Numbered from the stretch's first letter, positions 1-10,895 are shown. The stretch is DNA of 64,000 bases from Odontocerum albicorne (GCA_949825065.1 OX463841.1:17747064-17811063); one strand, 5' to 3'. Notes: generated from the sequence alone by a model not told the origin. Numbers and translations are program-made.

Positions 1-214
1 ACGTAACAGGAACGTGCTGAAGGCTCCAATCAGGGCTGTTATTGAAGGCATACCCTGAGCCACATTAGCAACTTTGATGAACAATGTTTTGGTTAGAGGA
101 GAGCATTGCATCAATGGGTACGGGGGTATTTAAATGAAATAATTTAAAATTATTGAATTTAGAAAAAAAAAATGTTTTTAAATAAATTTTTGTAGCAAAG
201 TTCGTAAATATAGG

Positions 215-398
215 GTAAATAGAGGGTCGAAGAGGTGTTGGCAGGAGGCAAATCTCCTGGCTCCGCAATATACGTGATTGGACTGGTATAAGGAGCGTTG
301 GGGATCTTTTCGGGCTGCCGGGGACAAAGATGTCTACTCTCAGGTGATATTCAACGTTAGGGGGACCTGACATGACACTGGGAAGAAGAAGAAGCAGA
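215..398 (+). mobile_element. LINE-W 3' end fragment
   Basis: This is the 3' tail of a non-LTR retrotransposon. It matches the last ~180 bp of the longer copies at 17766-18345, 44030-44435 and 62341-62935: the run from 'aagaggtgttggcagg' to 'gacctgacatgacac' followed by a short GAA-rich tail. The reading corresponds to the C-terminus of the ORF2 reverse transcriptase after the catalytic core. 5' truncation is normal for LINEs. It is far too short to be functional. Confidence 0.8.
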
Positions 399-504
399 GT
401 TCGTAACCCCCTGCCCCCCTGTATAACAAAATTATAACATTTGTGGAGTGTCAATATTCGAAAGAATGAAGACACTAGATATGAATGCATAAATAAACTT
501 GTTT

Positions 505-790
505 AAAATCAGATGAAGAAAATAGATGGTTTGGACATATGGCGATAATGAATGATGAAAGTCAGAAGTGTAGGATATGCCCGGAAGAGGTAGACCGAAG
601 AAAACGTAGCTGGACCAAATTAATAATATTTTTAAATATGATAAAGAGTGAGAAGTATGAATAATAGAATATTGTACATGCCGAGATGTATGAATGTGGA
701 GGAGGCGAAATTTGTGTGCTTGGATAGAAAAGTTAGGAGATCTGTTCACTCTTCGTACCCCGCAAGGGACACGGCATGATGATATGTATA
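505..790 (+). mobile_element. LINE-R 3' end fragment
   Basis: In one frame the start reads 'RWFGHMAIMNDES', the conserved C-terminal motif of a large insect LINE group, followed by a basic stretch and a tail ending in 'ccccgcaagggacacggc'. Several stops and frameshifts are present. Related copies lie at 9605, 23395, 29400, 40839, 42640, 46020, 60480 and 62020. It is a dead 5'-truncated copy. Confidence 0.75.
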
Positions 791-1894
791 CATGTATATA
801 TTGTACAGATATACTCGTACAATGGACGTAGGTATATATTTTAATAGATGATATGTTATGCTAATTTTGCTATTAAAAGTTCTCGATTACGTAGATAAGT
901 TATTTTCATAAACTCTAATATAAAAAGTTAAGTGAATTCATTATTGGGTTAGTTTGCCTTGTACTTGAAAAATTAATCCTTAAATTGCAATTTTTCAAAT
1001 AATATTTACTTTTTTAGACCGAGTGTTAATGTTTGTATAGTTCATTCACAAAATAATGAGTTAGATTTTTTATGCAATCGAACAATGAAATTGGAGCTTT
1101 AAAAACATAAATTGTATGCAATATAGACAGGAAAAGTTCCAATGCGTTAGACTGACCAAGTGAAAGACGCAATAGAACTACTCTTAAAAATTGTTTTTCG
1201 AATCACGAAATGCAGGGATGGATGGAGAGGGCTTAAGGGCTTTCATGGGTGTCACGATGCTCAGTCATGAACCACTAAACAGGATTGCGATGATGACGCA
1301 CAGATTTTTACGAATTGTAAAAAAATGCATTATAAAGTTGTTGTGCTATTCAAATACTCGTATTTAAGAATATAAAGAAATTATCATTATTTTTCTTGTG
1401 ATGAGCCCTTTATTTTAAAAGATATTTGTGGCTACTGTCTATAGCTCATTATTAGTTGTCAATGCTTACTAAACTTGACTTACCATCCAAAATCTACTCA
1501 ATGACTGACCTAAATGTCAATGTTACCTCATTGTGGATGAGTAATTGTTCCTGCGTGACCTTCCGTCCATGCGGAATACTCATCACGTCAATAACTCATT
1601 CTCAACACTTGCCAGTAATCGTCATTTGGATATCTCAACACCAGAAGCTTACAATGTTACTCTTTTGAAGGTTACAAATTATATAACGGATATTTTTAGA
1701 CATTTTGCGATTCGCAAAAAAATGTCCTTTTCAATATGACCCACATTTCTGACACATGTTCGCATAAAAACGCAATAACAAGGTCGATTTTTTTAACACA
1801 TATTTTGTTTATTATATTTAATGTATGTTTGGCATGGATATTTATATTAAAAGACGATTATCGTTGTTCTTTAGAAGTTCTTTCTCAATTTTTC
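791..1894. other. No recognised gene
   Basis: AT-rich sequence. Two short overlapping open frames on the + strand (1456-1668 and 1545-1739) are the only coding-like signal. Neither resembles a family I know, and both are short enough to arise by chance. Confidence 0.5.
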
Positions 1895-2015
1895 GCAAAA
1901 AATGCGTTCCTGTGACAGTTCACAAATTTTCCCCAATACAACCTTGTAACGACGTTCAATAATTTTAATTATTTTATCAAAATACTATAAGCCTCGATTC
2001 TAATAAATAGCAAGT
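1895..2015 (+). mobile_element. MITE-M1, left end, cut by the assembly gap
   Basis: It matches the first ~120 bp of the elements at 8139-8675 and 41872-42460, including 'cctgtgacagttcac' and 'cctcgattctaataaata'. The copy stops exactly where the run of N begins, so the rest may lie in the gap. Confidence 0.75.
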
Positions 2016-2215
2016 NNNNNNNNNNNNNNNNNNNNNNNNNNNNNNNNNNNNNNNNNNNNNNNNNNNNNNNNNNNNNNNNNNNNNNNNNNNNNNNNNNNNN
2101 NNNNNNNNNNNNNNNNNNNNNNNNNNNNNNNNNNNNNNNNNNNNNNNNNNNNNNNNNNNNNNNNNNNNNNNNNNNNNNNNNNNNNNNNNNNNNNNNNNNN
2201 NNNNNNNNNNNNNNN
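2016..2215. other. Assembly gap (200 N)
   Basis: A run of exactly 200 N, probably a placeholder of arbitrary size. It sits between a truncated MITE-M1 and an AT dinucleotide tract, a plausible cause of assembly failure. Confidence 0.98.
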
Positions 2216-2287
<72 letters not shown>

Positions 2288-2405
2288 TATATTAGTATAA
2301 TATATATATATAATATATATATATTAGTATATATATATATATATATATATATAGTAATATATAATATAATATATATATATATATTATATATATATATATA
2401 TATAT
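2216..2405. repeat. (AT)n microsatellite
   Basis: About 190 bp of almost pure AT dinucleotide repeat with occasional phase slips. Open frames running through it are artefacts. Confidence 0.97.
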
Positions 2406-2489
2406 AATTAAATAAGGATTTAACAGCAAAAATAATCTGCAAAAATGTTCTAAAACTTTCCAAGTTGCTAAAAAACTTCGTGAAGGTGA

Positions 2490-4060
2490 TACTATTTCCT
2501 TATATTTATTCACAGCCACTCTTGAATATGTCTTTAGTAAACTGGAATGGGGCATGTGAAAACAAGGGCTAACTTATATATGAAAAATACCATAGATAAA
2601 TGCCATGGTACTATTCCCTATAATTATTCACTGCTACACTTAAATATGTCTTTAGTAAACTGGAATGGGACATGTGAAAACAAGGGCTAACTTACGAGTA
2701 TATATGAAAAATACGACAGTCATTTGAGATTCGGAGACAATATTGTTATATTCTCACAAATTCCGAATGATTCACAGTATCAACTGAAGGAATTAAAGGA
2801 CATCAGCAAATCATTTGGTTAAAAAATGAACATATCAATAGCCAAATATATGATAAATAGCTTTTTGATCCCGAAACCAGTAATTGTAGAAAGGAAACAG
2901 CTGGAATTTTTCTAGGAATATGTGTATTTGGGCCAACTTATTTCCTTTCTTGGCGGTATATCGGAGGAAATAGCACGAAGGAAAAAACTAGCATGGATCT
3001 CATTTGTACGTTTGAACAACATTTAATCATAAATTATCTTCCAATATCTTTTAATTGCAAGGTCTACGCGAATGTATTATCCCAGTACTAACGTGTGGCA
3101 GTTAGACATGGACGCTCACAACAACAACAAAAAACACGAAGGACAAAACTAGCATGGAGCTCATTTGTACGTTTAAACAACATCTTCAAAAATGATCTTC
3201 CAATATATTTTAATTGCAAGGTCTACGCGAATGTATTATCCCAGTACTTACGTGTGGCAGTTAGACATGGACGCTCACAACAACAAAAAAAACACGAAGG
3301 ACAAAACTAGCATGGAGCTCATTTGTACGTTTGAACAACATCTTCAAAAATGATCTTCCAATATATTTTAATTGCAAGGTCTACGCGAATGTATTATCCC
3401 AGTACTTACGTGTGGCAGTTAGACATGGACGCTCACAACAACAAAAAAAACACGAAGGACAAAACTAGCATGGAGCTCATTTGTACGTTTGAACAACATC
3501 TTCAAAAATGATCTTCCAATATATTTTAATTGCAAGGTCTACGCGAATGTATTATCCCAGTACTTACGTGTGGCAGTTAGACATGGACGCTCACAACAAC
3601 AAAAAAAACACGAAGGACAAAACTAGCATGGAGCTCATTTGTACGTTTGAACAACATCTTCAAAAATGATCTTCCAATATATTTTAATTGCAAGGTCTAC
3701 GCGAATGTATTATCCCAGTACTTACGTGTGGCAGTTAGACATGGACGCTCACAACAACAAAAAAAACACAGAAGCTTCAGACTTCACAGAGGAGAATGAG
3801 AAGATGTTTGCTGGGGTATATACTAAAAGAAACCGTAAATGAAACTCTTGCATTCGAAAATAAAACAAGATACAAGATGTAATAAAGGTGTGTAAGCGGA
3901 TAAAGTAGCAATATGTAGGGCACGTAGCCAGAATGTCAGATTCTCAATGGATTTTCGAAATAATCCAGTGGTTCCCAAGAGACAAAAAAGGCCTAGAAAA
4001 ATATCCAAAGTGTGTTATATGGATGAAATCAGGAACCATACCAACCGTTACATAGAACAA
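2490..4060 (+). pseudogene. LINE-B reverse transcriptase remnant
   Basis: A degenerate LINE ORF2. Around 2505-2720 a 118-bp stretch just upstream of the catalytic box is duplicated. The box itself (about 2725) reads 'LRFGDNIVIFS', where active enzymes have F/Y-A-D-D, so one catalytic aspartate is lost. Next come 'QLKELKDISKSFG', a tandem array (2974-3774) and, with frameshifts, 'YVGHVARMSDSRW', 'IIQWFPRDKK' and 'DEIRNHTNRYIEQ'. The usual next motif (EE-IQQW) reappears at about 4612, so the 4.06-4.6 kb block looks inserted. The copy is dead. Clade not assigned. Confidence 0.8.
2974..3774 (+). repeat. 158-bp tandem array made from LINE-B coding sequence
   Basis: The marker 'cacgaagg' occurs at 2974, 3135, 3293, 3451 and 3609, and a variant starts at 3767. 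The period is 158 bp after a slightly longer and more diverged first unit. Each unit encodes 'FVRLNNIFKNDLPI' and 'CKVYAN' and ends in a CAA/A-rich junction. Inner units are nearly identical, so amplification is recent compared with decay of the host LINE. Confidence 0.93.
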
Positions 4061-4569
4061 TAGCTAAATAAGCATATAATTACCACCAGGGGAACATTTT
4101 TTCATGTGGTTCACTTCAATATATCCGAATAAGTGTTTTGGACATAATGAAGAGTATGGCCAGGAGACAATATTGTCTTCGGAACCGGTAAGCGTATCTT
4201 CTGACTTAGAACATATGGACTAGGTAAGGAACGTATTGACAACTCGGTGCATGCGAGTATTGTTACCAGACGATCTATTTAACTACATTGCCCATCTTTT
4301 TTAAGTAGCATCGAGAATCGAATCCGAAACCTCCGCATGGATATCAAGAAGGTTACCACTAAGCTATGAAGGTTGTCCCCTCCAGGGGAATGAATGAGAG
4401 AAATCTTTTTTTATTTCCATACATACATACATTACCCGGCGGTATGTAATACACATCGGGCTTAAGAAAGAGACTGTCTACCATAATCGGCTAACTTCGG
4501 CTTTGTAGAGCGTCGTCTCTGTCATTCATACACGTGTTCCGTCGCGATTTGTTAGCGCATCGTACGACA
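4039..4569 (+). repeat. Large inverted duplication, left arm
   Basis: From 'taccaaccgtta' to 'gcgcatcgtacgaca' this is the reverse complement of 5973-6509 with scattered mismatches. It includes the last bases of LINE-B, a SINE-2 copy (about 4115-4395) and half of a MITE-B foldback (from 4434). The spacer between arms is about 1.4 kb. Confidence 0.9.
4115..4395 (-). mobile_element. SINE-2 copy in the left arm
   Basis: On the minus strand the head carries tRNA-like pol III boxes, 'atagcttagtggtaa' (A box) and 'ggattcgattctc' (B box), then a tRNA-unrelated body. Same family as 6150-6440 and 12130-12275. Confidence 0.7.
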
Positions 4570-4589
4570 TCGTACGAGAGCAAAAAACG

Positions 4590-5334
4590 AAATTATTTGC
4601 AGTCAACTTGAGGAGACCTTCATTCAGCAGTGGATCGATCGACCTAGGTTGACAGTGATGATGATAGTTATGTATATATGAGTGAATGCATAACGATTTG
4701 ACCATCTTACATGCCTGAAGTAATGTATTACATGTGCGGCGAGGGCGTGAAAAAATCTGATTATTTTATGCTCAGTGTTTCATTAACAACTAAGAGTTAA
4801 ATGTCATTCTAGCATCTGCAGTAAATGATTGGTATCCACTCATTACAATTCATAATGCAAGGGATGTCAACCGTCTCGAAAAGCTTTGTATTTAAATAGT
4901 CTCTTAAGAACTTTGTTCTCTATTTGTTGCATATAATATATTTAAATCTGAAAATAACTTTAATTTGAACTCTGTAGCGAATTGCGCCACGCGACTAAAG
5001 AACTAGCAAAAATGCGTATCTATGCTGGACTCTTCGGGTACTCCAGCAAATGTCCTATGGACTGCTTCTCACTGAAGATACATAGAATAAATCCATCATG
5101 TAACATTCTCCATTTTGATATATTGCCCTTGGTTCTCTCAATTCTTATACGGAAAATATTAAGATATACCAAGGCAGTTAAGAGTCAAGAGGGAATTTTT
5201 CTACAAGCAAAATCTACCCGTTGGGAGGGAGATGCTCCTCATTATTCGTTCATTCTAGCAATAGAAGGTGGCTGTTTCATAAGCTTTGTGGCTCTATTTG
5301 AATTGTATTTGGATAGGGACTTGTAGCTATGCAA
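4590..5334 (+). other. LINE tail plus unassigned open frame
   Basis: 4610-4672 reads 'EETFIQQWIDRPRLTVMMM', the usual end of insect LINE ORF2 followed by a GAT-rich tail, probably the separated end of LINE-B. An open frame at 4982-5326 (114 codons) has no motif I can recognise; it begins at a non-ATG codon and is hydrophobic at the centre. I do not propose a function. Confidence 0.5.
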
Positions 5335-5775
5335 AGAATAGGGAGATTATGGTTATGCAAAGAATGTTCCTAACAATTACACTAGACTGCGCTGACAAGA
5401 ACTTTTCTCAATAACATACGCAAGAACGGGTCTTCCAGCTGCTATGCCTGTTGGAAGGGTCTTAACTCTTCTTAACGGGACTGCTTCGGATATTGATATA
5501 TTTCATATCACATTACCAAAAGCAAAAGTAAATTTTTTATTCTTAGATTAAGCGCGCTAGAAAGCACTCATCAACATACTTAAGTGACTGAATATATATG
5601 TAACATATGTTTGTGTGTATATACTCGTTTGTATACATATGCATTATTTTTTATTTTATATAATTAAATTTTTTTTTTCCATGTAATTTTTCTTCTTTTT
5701 TAATGTCTTGTATTTTTCAAAGTAATTGAGCTAAGCCTGTTTTGAAAAAATAAATGTCTGGTATCATTCAATTGG
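5335..5775 (+). mobile_element. LINE-C 3' end
   Basis: Near-duplicate of 13195-13620. Both encode the C-terminus of a LINE ORF2 (in the cleaner copy 'ITYARTGLPAAMPVGRAL'), then a T-rich 3' UTR ending in 'aaaataaat'. Stops and frameshifts make it a dead 5'-truncated insertion. Confidence 0.75.
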
Positions 5776-5879
5776 TTGAATCTTTCAGCAATGTTTCTAA
5801 TGTCAATGTTGAGGATGTGTGTCATGATAGGAAAGGATGTGTGTCGAGAACGACTACTGCGACAGGGAAATTACGGAAT

Positions 5880-6115
5880 GGTACAGTCCCGGCGGTAAGT
5901 AATACACATCGAGCTTAAGAAAGAGACTGTCTACCATAATCGGCTAACTTCGGCTTTGTAGAGCATCGTCTCTGTCGTACGATGCGCTGACAAATCGCGA
6001 CGGAACACGTGTATGAATGACAGAGACGACGCTCTACAAAGCCGAAGTTAGCCGATTATGGTAGACAGTCTCTTTCTTAAGCCCGATGTGTATTACATAC
6101 CGCCGGGTACTGTAC
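5880..6115. mobile_element. MITE-B foldback element
   Basis: A near-perfect palindrome. 'tggtacagt' then 'cccggcggta' opens it and 'taccgccggg' then 'actgtacca' closes it, with arms of about 95 bp around a short centre. No ORF. A half copy sits in the left inverted arm at 4434-4569. The superfamily is unknown; no clear direct target duplication is visible because the flanks are part of the palindrome. Confidence 0.85.
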
Positions 6116-6509
6116 CATATGTATGTATGGAAATAAAAAAAGATTTCTCTCATTCATTCCCCTGAAGGTGACAACCTTTATAGCTTAGTGGTAACCTTCT
6201 TGATTTTCATCCAGGGGTTTCGGATTCGATTCTCGATGCTACCCAAAAAAAGATGGGCAATGTAGTTAAATAGATCGTCTGGTTACAATACTCGCACGCA
6301 CCGAGTTGTCAATACGTTCCTTACCTAGTCCATAGGTTCTAAGCCAGAATATACGCTTACCGGGGTCGAAGACAGTATTGTCTCCCGGCCATGATCTTCA
6401 TTATGTCCAAAACACTTATTCGGATATATTGAAGTGAACCACATGAAAAAATGTTCCCCTGGTGGTAATTGTATGTTTATTTAGCTATTGTTCTATGTAA
6501 CGGTTGGTA
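5973..6509 (-). repeat. Large inverted duplication, right arm
   Basis: Reverse complement of 4039-4569. It begins inside the MITE-B foldback, so the inner boundary of the duplication coincides with the centre of that palindrome. This suggests the foldback helped to seed the inversion. Confidence 0.9.
6150..6440 (+). mobile_element. SINE-2 copy in the right arm
   Basis: A box 'tagcttagtgg' at 6181-6191 and B box 'ggattcgattc' at 6222-6232, 30 bp apart as in tRNA genes. The body continues to about 6440. No intact tRNA fold is expected. Confidence 0.72.
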
Positions 6510-6989
6510 GCCCTAAAGGCGTTCGGAACAATCCCGAACAATTCATGGGAATGCGTCCATCGTGCTATATCATCATAGGCTGCGCATGACGCCATGCAGC
6601 CGTTTTAGAGTTGACGTTCCAGTTGCCCGGCACCAGCTATCGGGTACGCTGGATATGTGAACATTCCGCAATATTCTTCAAACGGTCCGATTCTCGGCCT
6701 GCCTGGACTGTTATCAGTAGCTCTTGTCAGGACGCGTATAATGACACAATTCACTGATTTCCAGGAATCTCTGAATAAAAAAATATACGACAATATAAAT
6801 TTCAAATAATATTTTACACACGAGTATTTACCATAAAACGTTCTGTTAGCCCCCTTTGAACTGATAATCCGAACTTCAGGGTTGTTAAAGGAACTCTCAA
6901 AAAGCAGCACTGTTAAATCTGATTTTTAATTTAAATGTTATTCAAATAGTTAAAAAAATAAGTAACAACGAATTATAAGGTGTTACATA
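6510..6989 (-). other. Unassigned region with a 101-codon open frame
   Basis: The minus-strand frame 6605-6910 is less AT-rich than its surroundings and ends '...GAGQLERQL'. Within it a 'ggtaaata' and, ~60 bp on, a T-rich run with 'ttcag' look like a small intron. Splicing at these sites does not keep a good frame, so this may be chance. No family recognised. It could be a gene relic or repeat. Confidence 0.3.
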
Positions 6990-7550
6990 ACACTTCTTTC
7001 TTTCGATGGTCTAACAGCCCATACCGAGCTTTGGCCTCCGCCAATCTTCGCCTCCAAGAAGCGTGCCTCGTTAAGACCACGACAATATATATTCAATCGA
7101 GGACTGAAGTGGTGGACTGGTTAATAACTTACTGCACATATTGTCTTTCTTTCGATGGTCCTACAGCCCATATCGAGCTTTGGCCTCCGCCAATCTTCGC
7201 CTCCAACTTCTCCTATCTTCCGCCTCGACCCTCCAATCCTGCGCCTGCAGCAGCCGGGTTGCGTCCCTCTCAACTTCATCCTCGCATCGCAGCCTTGGCC
7301 TGCTCACTCTCCTTCTTCCACCCGGGTGTCCCTCCAGGATTATTTTGGGTGCTCGTGATGACGACATTCTCTGCACATGTTCGCCCCATCTCAATCTGTT
7401 TAGTCTGACATGTACAGATAGCCTGGGAGCTTTGTAGATATTATATAGCTCGTCGTTGTATCGTATTCGCCAGGTTTCGCCGTCATTCACGGAGTCAAAG
7501 TTACATAACACTACCATGCTATTTTCAATATCTCCTTGAAAAATCAAACT
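6990..7550 (-). pseudogene. LINE-D ORF2 C-terminus, with a partial duplicate
   Basis: The frame 7161-7547 encodes 'ETWRIRYNDELYNIY', 'RLRWGEHVQRM', 'PRLRCEDEVERDATRLLQ' and 'DRRSWRRRLAEAKARYGL'. This is the post-catalytic tail of a LINE, also present at 38056-38640. A second partial copy of the 3' end lies at 6990-7085. Plus-strand frames across this GC-rich block are shadows. Confidence 0.8.
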
Positions 7551-7795
7551 TTATTTTTTATCCTTTACGAGAATCCTTCGGATTGTAATATATCACGTAT
7601 CATCCTACAAATTATTTTTTAAAGTTCATTCAGCTCACATTTGGAACAATCTTCCTGCCTGTCAGATTTACTTCATTCTTATCCATATAAACGTGAAAAA
7701 TTGAATAACAATATTTATCTCAATATATTCCTCTTTCCTAACTCCTATATATTTTTAACTTTGTCCATATTTTCCTTATTCATATATATTTGATT

Positions 7796-8010
7796 ACCTC
7801 TGAGGCTTAGTTGGTAAAACGAATGTGTCTCAACCTGGGTGTTGCATTTCGATCGCCGCTAGAACCCAGATTAAAAAAAAAACGATTCCAGTCTAATTTT
7901 CATTTAAGTCCTCTTGTACGTCTATCTGGTTTGTTGGAAATGTTTGCCACGTGGCAATAAGCCTGCCGTTTTGTTCTATATACAAAGAAAGTGTAATATA
8001 ATACAACCTT
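7796..8010 (+). mobile_element. SINE-1 copy
   Basis: tRNA-like head with an A-box-like 'gaggcttagttggtaa' and a decayed B box, then the linker 'agaacccagatt' and the LINE-A-like tail 'ggcaataagcctgccg' ending in 'aaagtgtaat'. One of about a dozen copies in the window. Confidence 0.75.
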
Positions 8011-8138
8011 TACGTTTTTATTTAATTCTGTGTTACTTGTCACTCAAATCGCTTTTCATGAACGCTTTAGTAAATATTAGATCAATTTCGATTGATTGGA
8101 AAAATTGTTTTCCAATCAAGAAATTTACCAAGTGAATT

Positions 8139-8675
8139 ATACTTGAGAAAATGTAGCATTGTCCCTGTAACAGTTTACAAATTTGCCCCAATATAACCTT
8201 GTAACGATGTTCAGTAATTTTAATTATTTTATCAACTTTAATATAAGCCTCGATTCTAATAAATAGCAAGTTATTTAGGTAAATACATAACATAAAACTA
8301 ACAATAATGACGAATTAATACATCTTGTTACAAATTAGCAAAAATGTGGCAGTTTGTTAAAATCAAATAATATTTGGCGACGTTCGTCAAAAGTCACTAC
8401 GTTAGTCTGCGTTGTCTATAGATACGATAATTGGATTTTCGATTTATTTATACCTAAAATGAAATGTTCGTAATTAGTATTAATCCATAGTGGATCTTGG
8501 CCTATTTAAAGATAGATACAAATCATACAATACATTAGAAAGTCAGTATACTGAAAATTAGGAATTAAAACGTCAGTTTAGAGAAAACAATTTTTCGATT
8601 CATAAAAAAACGATTCGATTTGTAATAAAAATCGATTTTACCCCATCCCTTTGAGACATGACATTTCAAAACAGC
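8139..8675 (+). mobile_element. MITE-M1 copy, right terminus lost
   Basis: Matches 41872-42460 over ~530 bp. The left end has 'tatacttgagaaaatgtagc'. The right side reaches 'gagacatgacatttcaaa' and then switches into a 28-bp minisatellite, so the right inverted repeat is missing. Non-coding. Confidence 0.85.
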
Positions 8676-8812
8676 AGTGTTCATTCAAAAATGGACACTG
8701 CTGTTTTGATGCTATGTAAAAGACACTGTTGTTTTGATGCTATGTAAAGGACAATGTTGGTTTGATGCTATGTAAAATACACTGTTATTTGATCTTATGT
8801 AAAAGACAATTA
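8676..8812 (+). repeat. 28-bp minisatellite
   Basis: Four to five imperfect units of 'gacactgttgttttgatgct' plus 'atgtaaag'. It starts where MITE-M1 breaks off. Confidence 0.85.
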
Positions 8813-9604
8813 ATAAATAAATATAGCCCTAGACTGCATTTTTTTAATTGTCGATGTTTGATCTTGTCATCCACTTTTCATTATTTTAATCGCAGAAAAT
8901 ATGTGGAGTTACAATGTTTGAAGTGACTTAGATGATGATGTATGTAAAATTCAGACTGTTGTGTTAAGTAAGATGGAGAAAAACACTTTGAGATAGTTTT
9001 TACATATAAGGAATTTGTTCAACTCGTAAAGAAGACAAATGTTGTATGAGATTTGTACGCATTTAAAATTATCCCAAATTATCCGTTGACTAAGATTTAG
9101 GTCAAAGTGATAATATATAATATATATCCATACAAATAAAAGTGGAATACAGTGAAACCACTATCTATATTTTTTGATGGACTTATTGTACTAAACGATA
9201 CACGCGGAAAATAATATTTAATATTTGGAAATACATGAAAAAAACGTAACGTATCTAAATATTTACTATTATTAGAAAAAATATTTACGCATGTACATAA
9301 TTATATTAGGTGTTAACATAAGTTGTGTCCGTTTTTTTCAAAATTAAAAACGAGCACCAAAAAGTAAAACAAAATGGTAAAGATTTTACGTCATTCGAAA
9401 GAAAATTTTCCAACAACACAATGTATTTGTAAAATTCTAAGTTATTAATTCGTAAATATATTTGTATGGTAATAAAAAAAACGTAATTCTTCATATACTA
9501 CACGGACTGCACATAAGGGGGCCGCGGGCCGTGGGTTGGCCAGTTCTGGCATAGAGGAACGATCGATGCGATCTATTTTTGTGTATTTTATTTTGATGAA
9601 ATAA
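8813..9604. other. No gene; contains repeat R6
   Basis: AT-rich. 9305-9412 ('ataagttgtgtcc', 'gagcaccaaaa', 'aaaatggtaaag', 'tacgtcatt', 'gaaagaaaatttt') recurs at 11017-11118 in the same orientation, so it is a dispersed repeat of unknown class. Short minus-strand frames here are not convincing. Confidence 0.6.
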
Positions 9605-10028
9605 ATGGCATACATACTCGTATATGCCATTTCCCTGACGATATAGGCAGAAAGGAGAAAACTTCAGACTTTCCTATTACGGCACACATATTTCGTCTCT
9701 TCTACATCCATACCCTTTCTCAAACAGCTCCTACGAGTTCTCTAACTTTTTACATTTCATTTTTTCTTAATATCACACATTTGATCCAACAATACTTAGC
9801 TTTGTCTTTCTCTACCACACCTCCCACTCGAATTTGCACTGTATATTTATTTATTTTGTTAGCCTTTTTACGTTAATTTTTTCTACATGCCTAAACCAAA
9901 CCATTTTTATTTCAGAAACATAAGAATGTTCTGATTATAATTAACATTGTCAATGTGTTAGCCTTTCTTATATTTTATGTAGAAAGAGATAAAGACTAAA
10001 ATAATTCATTCATACGTTTCACTTAAAC
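9605..10028 (-). mobile_element. LINE-R 3' fragment
   Basis: On the minus strand it carries the LINE-R tail, with markers such as 'gggaaatggcatat' and the Phe/Ser-rich reverse complement seen in other copies. Heavily decayed. It leads directly into the 61-bp array. Confidence 0.6.
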
Positions 10029-10340
10029 CATCTCATAGCCCTCTTCTTCATCTCAACACATCAGCCTTATGTCCACACCCATCCCTAATCATCTCATAGT
10101 CCTCTTCTTCATCTCAACACATCAGCCTTATGTCCACACTCATCCCTAATCATCTCATAGTCCTCTTCTTCATCTCAACACATCAGCCTTATGTCCACAC
10201 TCATCCCTAATCATCTCATAGTCCTCTTCTTCATCTCAACACTTCAGCCTTATGTCCACACTAATCCTTAATCATCTCATAGTCCTCTTCTTCATCTCAA
10301 CACATCAACCTTATGTCTACACTCATCCCTAATCACTTTA
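10029..10340 (-). repeat. 61-bp tandem array derived from LINE-R
   Basis: Five near-identical units. Each contains 'tcatctcatagtcctcttct', 'catctcaacacatcag' and 'tatgtccacactcatcc'. On the minus strand these correspond to the LINE-R segment just before 'RWFGHV'. It is a local amplification of retrotransposon coding DNA. Confidence 0.88.
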
Positions 10341-10560
10341 TTCCGTATTTTGAAATAAACGACATATACAAGAAAACGATTGTTAGAGGAACGATCAATC
10401 GAAGTTCCACTGTATCTGCATCAAAACAATCCTCGCTTCCTTCCAGCACAAGCAAGAGCCGCCTGATAACCTCCTTGGGTGAAGGGGCCACAGCAACTGA
10501 ACTGCTTGTGCTGCATTTTGTATCTGATAAAATTACAGAAAACTGCATAACACGGTTCAT
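10333..10560 (-). other. Unassigned open frame
   Basis: The 75-codon minus-strand frame (with 'SPKEVIRRLLLVLEGSED') is less AT-rich than its flanks and faintly recalls the acidic tail of pogo/Tigger transposases. The adjacent 'cagtggaacttcgattgatc' is like a pogo terminus, but in the wrong orientation for a simple 3' end. I leave it unassigned. Confidence 0.25.
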
Positions 10561-10737
10561 TTTGCTTTTTCTGAAAAACGGTGAATCCCCCTAATAGTTC
10601 CTTTTACTGCCACTTGACGGCAGATATGATATTTTATCGTCAATATCAACGCAAAGTGACTTAAAAATAATATGATACGATTTTTTTTACCTATCCATTT
10701 GATCAAGATGTTACATTAATTAATTAATTAAGAATAT

Positions 10738-10895
10738 TTAATTGCAATCTTTCCCAACCAATAAGAAATAAGTTAAAGATATCTTAAGTGTAACCCATAC
10801 TGGAATAATTTTTTTTAAATTACGGGCTCCAACGAGAATCGAGCCCGTAACCCGAGTTGTAAGCCAGGTGTCTTACTGACAAGGCCTTTTTTGTC
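10738..10895 (-). mobile_element. SINE-1 copy, short
   Basis: Minus strand: a tRNA-like head with 'gggctcgattctcg' as B box, a linker and part of the tail ('gattgcaat'). A-box side degraded. Confidence 0.65.

Noticed and set aside
1969..2463. A 164-codon minus-strand open frame
   Set aside because: It runs through the 200-N gap and an (AT)n tract; its Ile/Tyr repeats are purely compositional.
7141..7437. Plus-strand Ser/Leu/Pro-rich open frames, and the same on the minus strand at 38246-38542
   Set aside because: They are antisense shadows of the LINE-D reading frame, which has the conserved motifs.
10333..10594. Opposed open frames as a possible pogo transposase end
   Set aside because: The nearby terminus-like sequence points the wrong way and the similarity is too faint; left unassigned.
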